A stretch of DNA of 64,000 nt from Rosa chinensis (lineage: Eukaryota; Streptophyta; Magnoliopsida; Rosales; Rosaceae), in NCBI RefSeq assembly GCF_002994745.2, contig NC_037088.1, forward strand, positions 46,740,911 to 46,804,910. The letters run 5' to 3'. Below the pieces are notes generated by a model. That model did no database searches. It worked only from the letters and a program-made list of their open reading frames with translations, and had not been told where the DNA came from. A program made the position numbers and the translations under genes. Positions 23,744 through 33,587 of the stretch are shown here, one piece after another. Positions within the stretch are counted from its first letter, which is position 1. Every line of letters begins with the position of its first letter.

Positions 23744-23952
23744 TGTTGAAGGAAATCAGCTATTAGTATGCCTAATCAAACTAGGAGTGGTAATAGGAGA
23801 GAAGATTCTAGAATTCCTAATCCTACACGGATTAGTATTCCTTATAACATTAGAATATGTATTTGTAATCCCTATATATAGGGCTCCTATTCTCAATAAT
23901 ATGACACACAATTCTCTCTACATTCTCTCTCGATTCCCTTTTTACTTAAACA
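23744..23952 (+). repeat. Copia-1 3' LTR
   Basis: 209 bp, diverged from the 5' LTR by several substitutions and a small deletion. Confidence 0.95.
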
Positions 23953-24737
23953 TGTTTATCTATCAGCTTGTCATAAAATACATAACACAAACTTATGCTA
24001 ACATTTCAGTAGAACTACTTAATGCGTGAATTTCCACTCGAGCAGTACTATTATGATCAAGAGACACTAGTAATCCCCAATTATCCTCTTTTACTTGTAA
24101 TTTCTAGCTGAATCTAGACTTAGTTCAACAAATAGGAAAGACAATCTCAAAGTAACTTTCTTGATTGCATTTACTATTCTAACCTTTGATTGAAATGTAA
24201 GAAAGATAAGGACCTTTGGAACTTCTACAGGTAAACAATGCAGGGGTTGGTGGAACCATTAAAGTCGACCGTGAAGCTTTCATAGCTGCTGCAGCTGGTA
24301 TGGTTAAAGTAAATTGATTGTCAAACAAAATTAGGGATGCAACATTTGTCCAACCTGAGAACATGTAAATTTTCTCCTCCTTGATGTAGGGAGGTGCAGA
24401 AGTAAATTGGAGTGCAATAATAACTCAAATATATGAGCTGAAGAATGTCTAAAAAAAAACTATACTGTGGTGCCAAGCAAGTAACCGAAGCACTGCTTCC
24501 CCTCCTCGATCTGTCCGAGTCACCAAGAGTTGTCAACACTAGCTAGCTCCACCAAGGGGGCATACACTAGAATTGTGGCCAAGAAATACCCAAATTTCTG
24601 CGTTAATTGCATTTGCCCTGGATTTGTCAGCACTGATATGACCTTCAATGCTGGCATCTTAACGATTGATAAAGCTGGCTGAAAATGTTTTGAGGATAAC
24701 TGTTGGCAATCCTTCTGGTCTATTCTTTATCTTATAA

Positions 24738-25119
24738 TGTTATAACTGTTAAACAACGACAAGTGTGGCATGTGACCAACCATTATACCGATACTGTCCC
24801 AACTTAACCACCTATTAAGTGTTGAGTTTTAATTACAAAAAGCCTCAGTACAATTGGGTCTGATACACCCACTTATAAGTTATATTTTATTTATCACTTT
24901 TCCAATGTGGGATCTTTCCTCTCCAACAGTACTTCACATCATCTTGAGAATTCTACCAACTATTTCTGTAGTTAGTGCCAAAATCACCTTAATTAATAAA
25001 GTGCAGAAATTTAACAAAAAGCTAGTTAGCTTGATGCTTCATGGTTACAACTAGTAGTGGGACACCATCTAGTAAATCAATCATATTGTTCTATTTCCGC
25101 TTAACTGATTGGAACTTGG
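24738..25119. other. Spacer between SDR-4 and an SDR fragment
   Basis: No gene. The stretch 24800-24935 (gttttaattacaaaaagcct to ccaatgtgggatctttcctc) has the style of a dispersed plant repeat, but I could not find its borders. Confidence 0.4.
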
Positions 25120-25158
25120 ACAGGTTCAAGTCTGCCTTCAAAAATGGTCATGACTGTG

Positions 25159-25195
<37 letters not shown>

Positions 25196-25365
25196 CCTAA
25201 TGGTCATGACTGTGTTAACTGCTTTAGAGCAGTTGAAAAATTCTGAGAGTTCGGCCTTACTGACCTTGTGGTTTTCTTTCCATCAGCTGAATGTGAGAAA
25301 CCCTGCAAGGATTGCTACTCTTTGAGGAATTTGTCAGAACTCAATTTGGGAAACTGGAGATCTTG
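25120..25365 (+). pseudogene. SDR exon-2 fragment with a retroposed insert
   Basis: A decayed copy of exon 2 only. It starts at acaggttca of the TGS loop, has lost the glycine-loop end, continues through MTVLTALEQLK and HQLNV, and ends at a gt donor after 'gagatcttg'. Several frameshifts and a stop are present. It is interrupted by a 38-bp poly(T)/poly(A) insert at 25161-25198 flanked by an 18-bp duplication. No other exon was found next to it. Confidence 0.85.
25161..25198 (-). mobile_element. Minimal retroposed tail (T24 A11) with 18-bp target duplication
   Basis: The 18-base word aatggtcatgactgtgtt occurs at 25143-25160 and again at 25199-25216. Between the copies are only about 24 T, 11 A and cct. 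This is what target-primed reverse transcription leaves when almost nothing but the poly(A) tail is copied. Confidence 0.75.
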
Positions 25366-25835
25366 GTACGATAAAAATGCGCATATAATACACATCTCTA
25401 TCTCTTTCAAGCACATGCTGAAAGTCTGTCTAGGTATGCGAACCTAGCATATATATGCATGCCCACACACACACACACATATATATCTGGGTTTTACATT
25501 ATTGTCTCATAGTTTGTTGACCCAAAAGAAAAAAAAAACGGAGAGGGAGAAGAAGAGTATAGCTGCCAGACATATACTGATGTATGACCTCAATACCTCC
25601 ATTGCAGGGACCTATGAAGTGGCAACAGAGTACTCTTCCTTCCTTTATCAAAACTTAATAAGTAATCTAATCAATCATCAAAAGAATCTAACAAAGGAGG
25701 ACAACCTAGTTATTCCAAACACTACAAACCAATAGAAAAATGACAAAGTCGATGATTACAAAACCAAAATCCAATTTATAACTATATAGTAGCAATACAA
25801 AACCAGAAAATTAGAAAGCTCTCATCCTATCAACA
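25366..25835. other. SDR-5 upstream region
   Basis: A (CA)n run at 25464-25479 runs into (AT)n. A TATA-like TATATAG at 25783-25789 lies 53 bases before the SDR-5 start codon. No other gene. Confidence 0.5.
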
Positions 25836-28800
25836 ATGGCAGAAACAGTGAAGAGGTGCTACCTGATATTTTTTAAGATTCATACAAAACTCCTTGGCCA
25901 CAATAACACCTAATATATTCTTTTTGTTGAAGGATATCGACATAATGTGTGCCTCTACAAACTAGGGTTTAGAGTTGTAATAGGAATGTGTTTTAGGTAT
26001 TCAATTGTAATCGGATTCTATTACCTTTTGGGTACCTTGTAACTCCCTATTTAAAGGGCTCCTATTATCAATGATAACACACAATTCAATTCTCCTACAA
26101 CACGTTATCAGCACGAGTTCTAACCCTAGCCGAAAAAAAAAAACCCTAAAACTATCTCTCACAAAATCTGCCGCACACCTCCTGCAGCCCCTGCTGCCTC
26201 AGCCCCCCCCCCCCCCCCCCCCCCCCGCGCAGCTCTCCCTGCACACCTACGCAGCCCGTGCTGCAGCCTGCACACCAGCCCGCTGCAACCTGCACATCTT
26301 CGCCTGCAACCTCCCTGCCGCAACGCAAAGCCTCTGCAGCCCAGCCTTCAGCCAGCCTCCCTGCACAGCCCGCACTGCCCCAGCCGCTTGCTTTTACCTG
26401 CAGCCGCGCACGCCCCAGCCTCCTACCGCAAGCAGCCTCCTGCCACTCCCTACGCCCAGCAGCCCACCACCTGCAGCCCGAGCGCCCAGCAGCACACGCT
26501 CCTGCCATCCCACCAGCCAACGCAGCCCAGCAGCCCTCAGCTCTGCAATTTCCTGCTGCATAGCCCGTGCAGCACCGAACGAAGAAAACAGAAGGAAGAA
26601 ATGAAGAAGAAGAAGACCGAGAAAAAAAAAACAGAAAAAAGGAGGGACCCGGCCAAAGAAAAAAAAAGAAGAAAGAAAAAAAAAAGGAAAGGAAAGGGGG
26701 AGGAGCGGGCTTGGGCCTGAAAAGAAAAAAAAAGGAGGACGAAAAGGGTTGGACCCGAAAAAAAGAAAAAAAGGGGGAAGGGAGAAGGGCAGCCCACTAA
26801 CTGCCAATTTCCGACCAAATTCCAGCAATCCTATTTTAGCTACACGCCTGCATCAACACGCGCGTGTATAAAGAATCGTGAAGCAAAGTTTTAAATTATC
26901 AAGTAAGTTTTTACGATTAAGGTTGCTGCTTTCTTGTATTTAAATTCCTTTTATTTCCTGCAAATATTGGAATATATGTTGCCAAATGATTTTGATATTT
27001 AACAAAGCGGAATTGTGGGGATTCATGCTTAACGAACTAAGAGTGTTCGTATGAACTAAGAGTGTTCATAATTAAACGAACTAAGAGCGTTCGTGTGAAA
27101 TAAGAGCGTTCACAATGCTTGGACTAAGAGCGTCCGCAAGCATCAAATTGTGACCATATTAGACATCATTGTTTGGTCTAATCCAAAAGAGATTCTTGGA
27201 AATTGATTTCTTGGTAGCATAGCTCGGAAATCTTATTATTTTAGTTTTCGTGGAAGTTTAACTCCGAAACTAATATATCTTCTCTTCTTATTTTCAGGAT
27301 GTTGAATGAACCTAGACTCGACTTTCCCATGCTTGACTCAACAGGCTCGGATTACCACAGTTGGGTAACCGATGTTGAGAATCATCTCACTTCCAAGGGA
27401 ATATTACCCATAATCCAGGCACCTAACCCGGATATTGAGTTCAACCGAACATCTACAAAGCATGCTCAAGCAGTTATCTTGATGCGACGCCATATGGACA
27501 AGGCACTCAGATTGGAGTATATGTCGATCAAGGATGCAAGAGAGCTATGGGTAGCGCTAGAAGAGCGCTTTGGCAATGTCCAAGATTCCCTCCTCCCTGA
27601 CTTGAAGGTTCAATGGAACAATCTGCGCTTTGCTGACTTCAAGTCTGTTGCTGAATATAATTCAGAAGCTCTTCGCATACAGTCCATGTTGAGGTTTTGT
27701 GGACAACCTGTCACAGAGCAAGAGCTAATTGAGAAAACTCTCTCCACCTTCCCTGTTTCAGCCATTGTGGTATCAAAGCAATACCATACTGAAGTCAATG
27801 CTGGACGGATCACAAGATTTCATCAGCTTATCAATATCATATCTGTAGCTGAGAAACATGATAACATACTCGTGAGAAATTATAATTCAAGGCCCATTGG
27901 AACTAAGAGCGTTCATGAGGCGAATTATAATGCACCCAAAAGAGGGCGCAAGGAGCGGTACCCTAAGAATGGGGGACATGAGGGACGTATGAGCCCATAT
28001 AACCGCCCTAACCAGGAAGGAAACCGCAAGTTTGGTGTGGATACACGTGGTAGTAATGCCACACGTGGGAGAGGGGGTCGTGGTATCCCTAGCCGTAATG
28101 GTGGCTTAATGGGTCGTGGTGGTGGCACCAACCCTCCTAGGGAACGCCCGCAACGTGCACAACGTGCACCTCAATTAAAGGGAGGCAACCGCAATGATGA
28201 GTGTCATCGATGTGGATCAATTGAGCATTGGTTCAAGCAATGCAAGGCAAGTGAGGAACTAGCTGCAAGCTACAGGGCATATAGGGACATGAGAGAGCAA
28301 GAAGTGTACCTTGCAGAAGAAGAAGAAGATGGTGGAGATGTCAATCTCACCATAGAGGACTTCAAAGCTGAAGATGATGTGCACATGGATGCAACAGACT
28401 TTGATTAGATTAGTCCTTTTTGTTTTTCCAAGAACTTTTGTAATGGCAATTTGCCTAAGTCAATAAATGACAATTGTCTTAAACTCTTTCTTATGTGGCG
28501 GACCCAATAAAATGTGATGTCTAGGAAAGTCATTGAGATTATTGGTACTTAAGAGAGCCTTGCTCCACCAACATCTCTCTCTACTTTCCTGGTCATATTT
28601 GATTGGAGTTACCAAATGGATAGAGTGACTACAATGTGTCTTACTTTGGTTTTATTTTGGATTAGACTTTGGAAACCTTGATGTAATCATTGGCTATTAA
28701 TAAAGTGTCAATTCGTTTACTTAATGTCTTGGACATACCTTAATTCGAACTTTATTATATAAGAGCCAATGGTTTTCATGTGGAAACACATTATGAGAAT

Positions 28801-31800
28801 GGACAGAGTTCCTTTGCATCACCTCTAATGACTACGGACATAAACGAGTATTAGAGAAACTTATGTGTCGCTCTAGTGGGTTGTATGCAACCACTATTTG
28901 AGTTATTGAGTTATTGAATCCAACCATGTCATGAGACATGACTTATGGGATTTTGACACATATAGGCTTTGACATGATGATCCGTGTATTATAGACTTTA
29001 CACGAACATCCATTTTCAGAACGAAGAAAAGTAAGAACCAAGAATTGGTTCGAGGAGCTGCACATGCGCCTCATGGCGCCATGATTGTGCAAAGACCGGC
29101 CATACATGGCCGGCGCCGCCTACCCCCTGCGGCAAATACATGGCATTGACCCCATAAACTCCTCTGTCTACTTCTCAAGTCTATTGTGACATTATGGCTT
29201 AACCAAATTGGTTGATTATAAAGCTCATGTTTCGTTCTGTAAAACCTGTTATTTAGGATTGAGACCATCCTATGCAAAGGAGATTGAGGAAAGAATTCCA
29301 TTCTCACAAAGAATCTAAGGGAATTCTATGGATTTGATCAACCAACTTGCGGACCATATAGATGTTTTATGGTGTTGGTTGATACGCAAACACGCTGGTC
29401 ACGTGTTGTGCCATTATCCACTTGTAATGCTGCTTATACTACACTCCTAGCACATAACATATGGCTACGGGCTCACTACCCAGATCATCCCACTAAGTCA
29501 ATTTGACTTGATAATGCTAGAGAGTTTACATCGATAGTTTTCGCTGACTATTGCATTTCATTGGGTATTGATATCAAGTATCATATTCCCATGTACACAC
29601 CCAATTGGTCTCGCGGAAAAGCCGCCCTTAAACGACTACGATGGTAGCCCGGACATTGGTAATGCGCACCAATATTTCAGCTTGGGTTATGCAATAACGC
29701 ATGCAGCTATGCTAATTCGTCTACGACTCATAGCAGCCACTCAACTTTTGTTTGCGTTACAGCTAGTGACTGGGTTCGAGTTTAATATCTCGTATTTATG
29801 CATATTTGAGTGTGCGGTTCATATGCCAATTGTGTCGCCACAGCGCATCAACATGAGTCATTGCAACGAATGCATATATATATATATATATATATATTTG
29901 TTGGACATGAGTCTCCAACTATAAGTCCGCTATGTAGAACCCTTGACAGGCGATCTCTATTTCGCTGGGTTTGCGAATTGTCACTTTGATGAGACAGTCT
30001 TCCCGTCGTTAGGGAGAGATTAGAACGTCAATGTTCAACAGGAACGACAGGAATTGTCGTGGTCTGTCCCCACTATGTCTCATCTTGATCCCCTAAAAGT
30101 GACGAGATCACATATACCTGCTGCAAACATGCCTGCAAGGATTGATGTCCCCACAAGAGGACATGGTGCCACCTAGAGAAGATGGGTACTGCACCACTAC
30201 CATGGATGGTAGTATGGTGACGCCACAAAGGTGGCATAATGGCGTCATAGGCCATGGGTTCCGCTAGAGAGAGTAGGAGACCCATAGGTTCGATGGATTC
30301 TCGCCCTAAGAAGAGAGCGAGTTTGGCACAACTTGATCCATTGATCATTGATACTCATAATCCGTCTCATGAGAATATTTTGGATTGTGGTTATGTCCAA
30401 GAGACATCGTTGGGGGACGCCTCAATGTTAGAACCAATTCCTAAGAATATAGAGATCTCTACAAACTACACTAGTGTACATGAGGACGTGGAATTATTGA
30501 GACCAATGACATCAAACCTTACTCCGTTGAAGAATGCCAATGTAGAGAAAATTGGCCTAAATGGAAAGATGCGATCCAAGTTGAATTGGATTCACTAACG
30601 AAGATGAAGGATTTCAGGTATGAGATGCCAACACCTCCTAACATAAAACCTATTGACATTAATAGGTCCTCGTTAGATAGCGTGATGAGAAAAAGAGATG
30701 GTAATCTCGCCTTATGGCGCAAGGTTTCTCACAACGCCCTGGAATCGACTACGAGAAGACATATTCTCTCGTAATGGATGTCATTGCACTCCACTACCTT
30801 ATCAGTTTGGTAGTTTCCAAATAACTGAATATGCAGCTTACGAATGTGGTCAATACGTATCTCTATGGGGATCTAGATACATAATATAATGAAGGTTCTT
30901 ATGGACTTTATTTACCCAAGTCAAGTGGCTCTAGACCACAGAGCGCATTTGCAACGAGGTTGAAATGCTCATTAAAATGACTACTTGATTGGGAAGGGAT
31001 ATGATGAACTATGCCCACGCGTTTCCATGACAAGTTCCGGATTTGCAATGGTCGCGGTTTATGTTGATAAACATAATTGGAACCCTTGAGAGTTAAGGGA
31101 AACCGCTGAACACCTGAAATCCGAGTTTGAGAGGAATGACCTTGGGAGAACACGGTTTTGTCTAAATTCAGAACTTGTATACCGTGTCAAGAGACATTTT
31201 TGATAAAGTCAAAGATGCACCATGGTCGTCCGTAGTCTTGGCCCTAAAAGGGATCCGTTTCGTCCCAGGGATGATGACGAAGACGTGTTAATAGCAGAAG
31301 TGCTTACTTATGTACAATAGGCGCATTATTGTACTTAGCACAATACAAGACTGGACACCTCAATTATTATGAACTTGTTGGCTAGACATAGCCCCGCGCC
31401 AATGCAACACCATTAGATTGGTATAAAGACAATATTTCGATATTTGAGAGGTACGATTGATATGGGCTTGTTCTATCCCTACAGAGAAAAGAGACGACGG
31501 AAGTGTGGGATCGGACCCCATAAGGCAAAATGCCACCTTGCGTGCTCCTCCTCCCCTCCATCAAAATGACAACAAGCACTTCTAAATACTGAAGTGAACC
31601 AAATCCGATAAGAGGATAATGTAGCGGACTTATTTACTAAGTCGTTACCAAAATCCACCTTCGAGAAACATGTGAAGAGCATCGGATTGAGAAAGTTATC
31701 CGAACTCCCATGATTGTAGCAATCAGGGGGAGATATTGACATCAGGGGGAGGCATGATGTCTACATGTTCGATCTCGAAGAGTGAAGGACGTGTTGTGCT

Positions 31801-33587
31801 CTTTTTGTCCTTCGACCAGGGTTATTTTTGTCCCACAGGGTTTTTGTTACCTGGCAAGGTTTTTAACGAGGCAACAATTAAAGCGTCATCACCAAGTTTG
31901 AGCGGCACAAGGGGGAGTGTTGAAGGATATCGACATAATGTGTGCCTCTACAAACTAGGGTTTAGAGTTGTAATAGGAATGTGTTTTAGGTATTCAATTG
32001 TAATCGGATTCTATTACCTTTTGGGTATCTTGTAACTCCCTATTTAAAGGGCTCCTATTATCAATGATAACACACAATTCAATTCTCCTACAACACTTTT
32101 ATATTTAATACGAATTTTGTTTTTTTTTTCAGAAGGTATGCAGTTGTTACAGGTTCAAACAAGGGGGTTGGATTTGGAATAGTAAAGCAACTAGCTACAA
32201 ATGGGGTCATGACAGTATTAACTGCTAGAGATGAGAAGAAGGGTATTGAAGCTGTTGAGAAACTGAAAGAGTGTTGCCTCTCTAACGTTGTTGTTTTTCA
32301 TCAGCTTGATGTCACAGACCCTGATAGCATCGCTTCCCTCGCAGATTTTGTCAAAACCCATTTTGGAAAACTGGATATCTTGGTATGAAACTTGTCTATC
32401 GCTTTGTTCATGCTCATGTTGAATGTCTTTCATAGAATATACCTTGTAAACTGTACTGACATCCTGCTTCATCTACTTTATGCGAATCTAGAACTGCAGC
32501 AGCATATGTAACATGACAATTAATATTTATTTATCCACTATGTTCAGTATGTTGTACGTACGTAATTTTAACTCGTTTTAATTCCAAGTTACAGGAAAGG
32601 TATCATACTTTTCTTTGAATTCGATCTCAGTTTGTGTCACAGATGTAACAAATTAAGATCAAAACTGTTGGAAATTACACAGGTGAACAATGCAGCAGTC
32701 AATGGACTCACTAACGAACCTGAAGCTTTCATAGCTGCAGCTGCAAATAGGGGAAAGGTAAGTCGATCTTCAGTTTATATGATGTGGATGTGACATTGGC
32801 CAACAAAAGAGCACATATATAATTTCTTCAACTTGATGCAGGAAGGTATGGACGTCCACTGGAGTGATTTTGCAACTCAGACATACGAGTTAGGCAAAGA
32901 ATGTCTAAAAACAAACTACTACGGCACCAAGAGAATTACCGAAGCACTTGTTCCTCTCCTTGAGCTATCGGATTCACCAAGAGTAGTCAATATTAGTTCT
33001 GGCGCAGGGAGGTTAAAGGTATGATGAATGTTCCTATTTTGGCATCCTTATAAAATTCACCAAATTAAGTACTTATTGTGAGCTGGACATTCTATATAGT
33101 ATATACACACTGGTTGTATAGACTTTTCCCTGTAGGAGGCCTATTGCTTATAGAATAACAAGATATCCAAAGTTAAACTGAAAATCTCATATCATGCATT
33201 TTGTTTTAGCTTATACCGAACGAGTGGGCCAAAGGGGTGTTAGGTGATGCTGAGAAACTTACAGAGGAGAGGGTAGATGAGGTTCTGAATGAGTTTCTAA
33301 AAGACTTCAAAGAAGATATGCTAGAAACCAAAGGCTGGCCACTTTCACTTTCTGCTTATATACTCTCCAAAGCTTCCTTGAATGCATACACTAGAATTCT
33401 GGCCAAGAAGTACAAAAATTTCTGTGTCAATTGCGTCTGCCCTGGATTCGTCAAAACAGATATGACCTTCAATGCAGGCATCTTAACCACTGATGAAGCT
33501 GCTGAAAATGTTACCAGGCTAGCTGTGTTTCCAAATGGCAATCCCTCCGGTATCTTCTTCTTTCAACAAGAAGCATCATCCTTTTGA
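25836..33587 (+). CDS. SDR-5: short-chain dehydrogenase/reductase with a retrotransposon in intron 1
   Basis: Exons are 25836-25855, 32136-32382, 32683-32757, 32842-33018 and 33210-33587, giving 298 residues with no lesion. TGSNKGVG forms the cofactor loop and TARDEKKG follows it. The usual NNAG at the start of exon 3 reads NNAA. The active site is NISSGAG plus YILSK, then [10 protein letters not shown] 6.2-kb copia element fills intron 1, 69 bp after the donor. All splice borders remain GT-AG, and the exon 2 acceptor follows a T-rich tract (cagaag). Whether the long intron is spliced correctly cannot be told from the sequence. It probably encodes a cytosolic NADPH-dependent carbonyl reductase like its neighbours. 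It has one more intron than SDR-1 and two more than SDR-2. Confidence 0.88.
25925..26102 (+). repeat. Copia-2 5' LTR
   Basis: 178 bp, one mismatch to the 3' LTR. Contains ctatttaaagggctcc as the TATA region. Confidence 0.95.
26103..27298 (+). other. Copia-2 leader with strand-asymmetric composition
   Basis: Non-coding leader before gag. It passes from a C-rich block (poly(C) of about 22 at 26205-26226, many Cys/Pro/Ala-like codons to about 26575) abruptly into an A/G-only block (about 26580-26790). It then has short repeats of the words aactaagagcgttcg near 27040-27140. Open frames in this part follow from the skewed composition and are not genes. The copia-1 leader (17396-18164) has the same C-rich block and the same aactaagagcgttcgtaag-type repeats. 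Confidence 0.7.
27299..28408 (+). CDS. Copia-2 Gag polyprotein (intact)
   Basis: 369 residues without interruption. The N-terminal part has the copia capsid pattern ([15 protein letters not shown], then [17 protein letters not shown], about residues 10-95, UBN2-type). The middle is rich in Gly, Arg and Asn (about 215-295). A CCHC zinc knuckle [14 protein letters not shown] lies at about 302-315, and the tail is acidic. It would form virus-like particles and package element RNA. The only protease, integrase and RT sequences in this element are broken, so Gag here could act only with enzymes from another copy. Confidence 0.9.
   Translation: MLNEPRLDFPMLDSTGSDYHSWVTDVENHLTSKGILPIIQAPNPDIEFNRTSTKHAQAVILMRRHMDKALRLEYMSIKDARELWVALEERFGNVQDSLLPDLKVQWNNLRFADFKSVAEYNSEALRIQSMLRFCGQPVTEQELIEKTLSTFPVSAIVVSKQYHTEVNAGRITRFHQLINIISVAEKHDNILVRNYNSRPIGTKSVHEANYNAPKRGRKERYPKNGGHEGRMSPYNRPNQEGNRKFGVDTRGSNATRGRGGRGIPSRNGGLMGRGGGTNPPRERPQRAQRAPQLKGGNRNDECHRCGSIEHWFKQCKASEELAASYRAYRDMREQEVYLAEEEEDGGDVNLTIEDFKAEDDVHMDATDFD
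28750..31713 (+). pseudogene. Copia-2 pol remnant
   Basis: Scattered pieces match copia-1 pol in order: protease end and GAG-pre region (28760-28990), integrase (about 29280-29900, with an (AT)n run at 29874-29897), linker (30050-30500), RT pieces (30500-31180) and the RNase H end (31590-31710, ending KLSELP then stop). Large deletions, stops and frameshifts are throughout, including loss of the YVDD frame near 31060. No functional domain remains. Confidence 0.88.
31918..32095 (+). repeat. Copia-2 3' LTR
   Basis: 178 bp, TG...CA, followed by the CTTTT target duplication. Confidence 0.95.

Larger units (their letters stand above)
17183..23952 (+). mobile_element. Copia-1: Ty1/copia LTR retrotransposon, decayed, 6.8 kb
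   Basis: Direct LTRs at 17183-17395 and 23744-23952 begin TGTTGAAG and end TTAAACA, with TGTTT target duplications at 17178-17182 and 23953-23957. The 5' LTR is followed by cgttatcagcacgac, the likely primer-binding region. A purine tract (aagggggag) precedes the 3' LTR. Between them are gag (18165-19282) and copia-order pol (protease, integrase, RT, RNase H; 19662-23542). The LTRs differ at several positions and by an indel, so the insertion is older than copia-2. It sits in SDR-4 intron 2 in the same orientation. Confidence 0.95.
15836..24737 (+). pseudogene. SDR-4: SDR pseudogene split by two insertions
   Basis: Recognisable pieces are exon 1 (15836-15855, with its donor changed to CT), exon 2 in two halves (15941-15983 and 16918-17124) split by a 929-bp insertion, exon 3 (24231-24308, NNAGVGG), a decayed exon 4 (24390 to about 24545), and part of exon 5 (about 24556-24737) joined after a large internal deletion. 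Exon 2 has an in-frame TGA where paralogues have Gln in [10 protein letters not shown]. Exon 4 has lost codons after YEL, and the catalytic YxxxK region is gone. Copia-1 (17183-23952) lies in intron 2. The relation to SDR-3 and SDR-5 is clear from NNAG/GGT and the exon 3 tail. Confidence 0.9.
25925..32095 (+). mobile_element. Copia-2: Ty1/copia element with intact gag and ruined pol, 6.2 kb
   Basis: LTRs at 25925-26102 and 31918-32095 are 178 bp each and differ at one base (gggtaccttg versus gggtatcttg). CTTTT target duplications lie at 25920-25924 and 32096-32100. The same cgttatcagcacga leader start and gggggag purine tract as in copia-1 are present. gag (27299-28408) is open, while pol (about 28750-31713) is heavily deleted and frameshifted. 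It lies in intron 1 of SDR-5 in the sense direction. Confidence 0.95.

Noticed and set aside
26071..26828. Overlapping frames on both strands of the copia-2 leader
   Set aside because: Frames arise from poly(C) and purine-only composition; no domain is seen.
29874..29897. (AT)n tract as a possible regulatory site
   Set aside because: Simple microsatellite inside decayed copia-2 pol.
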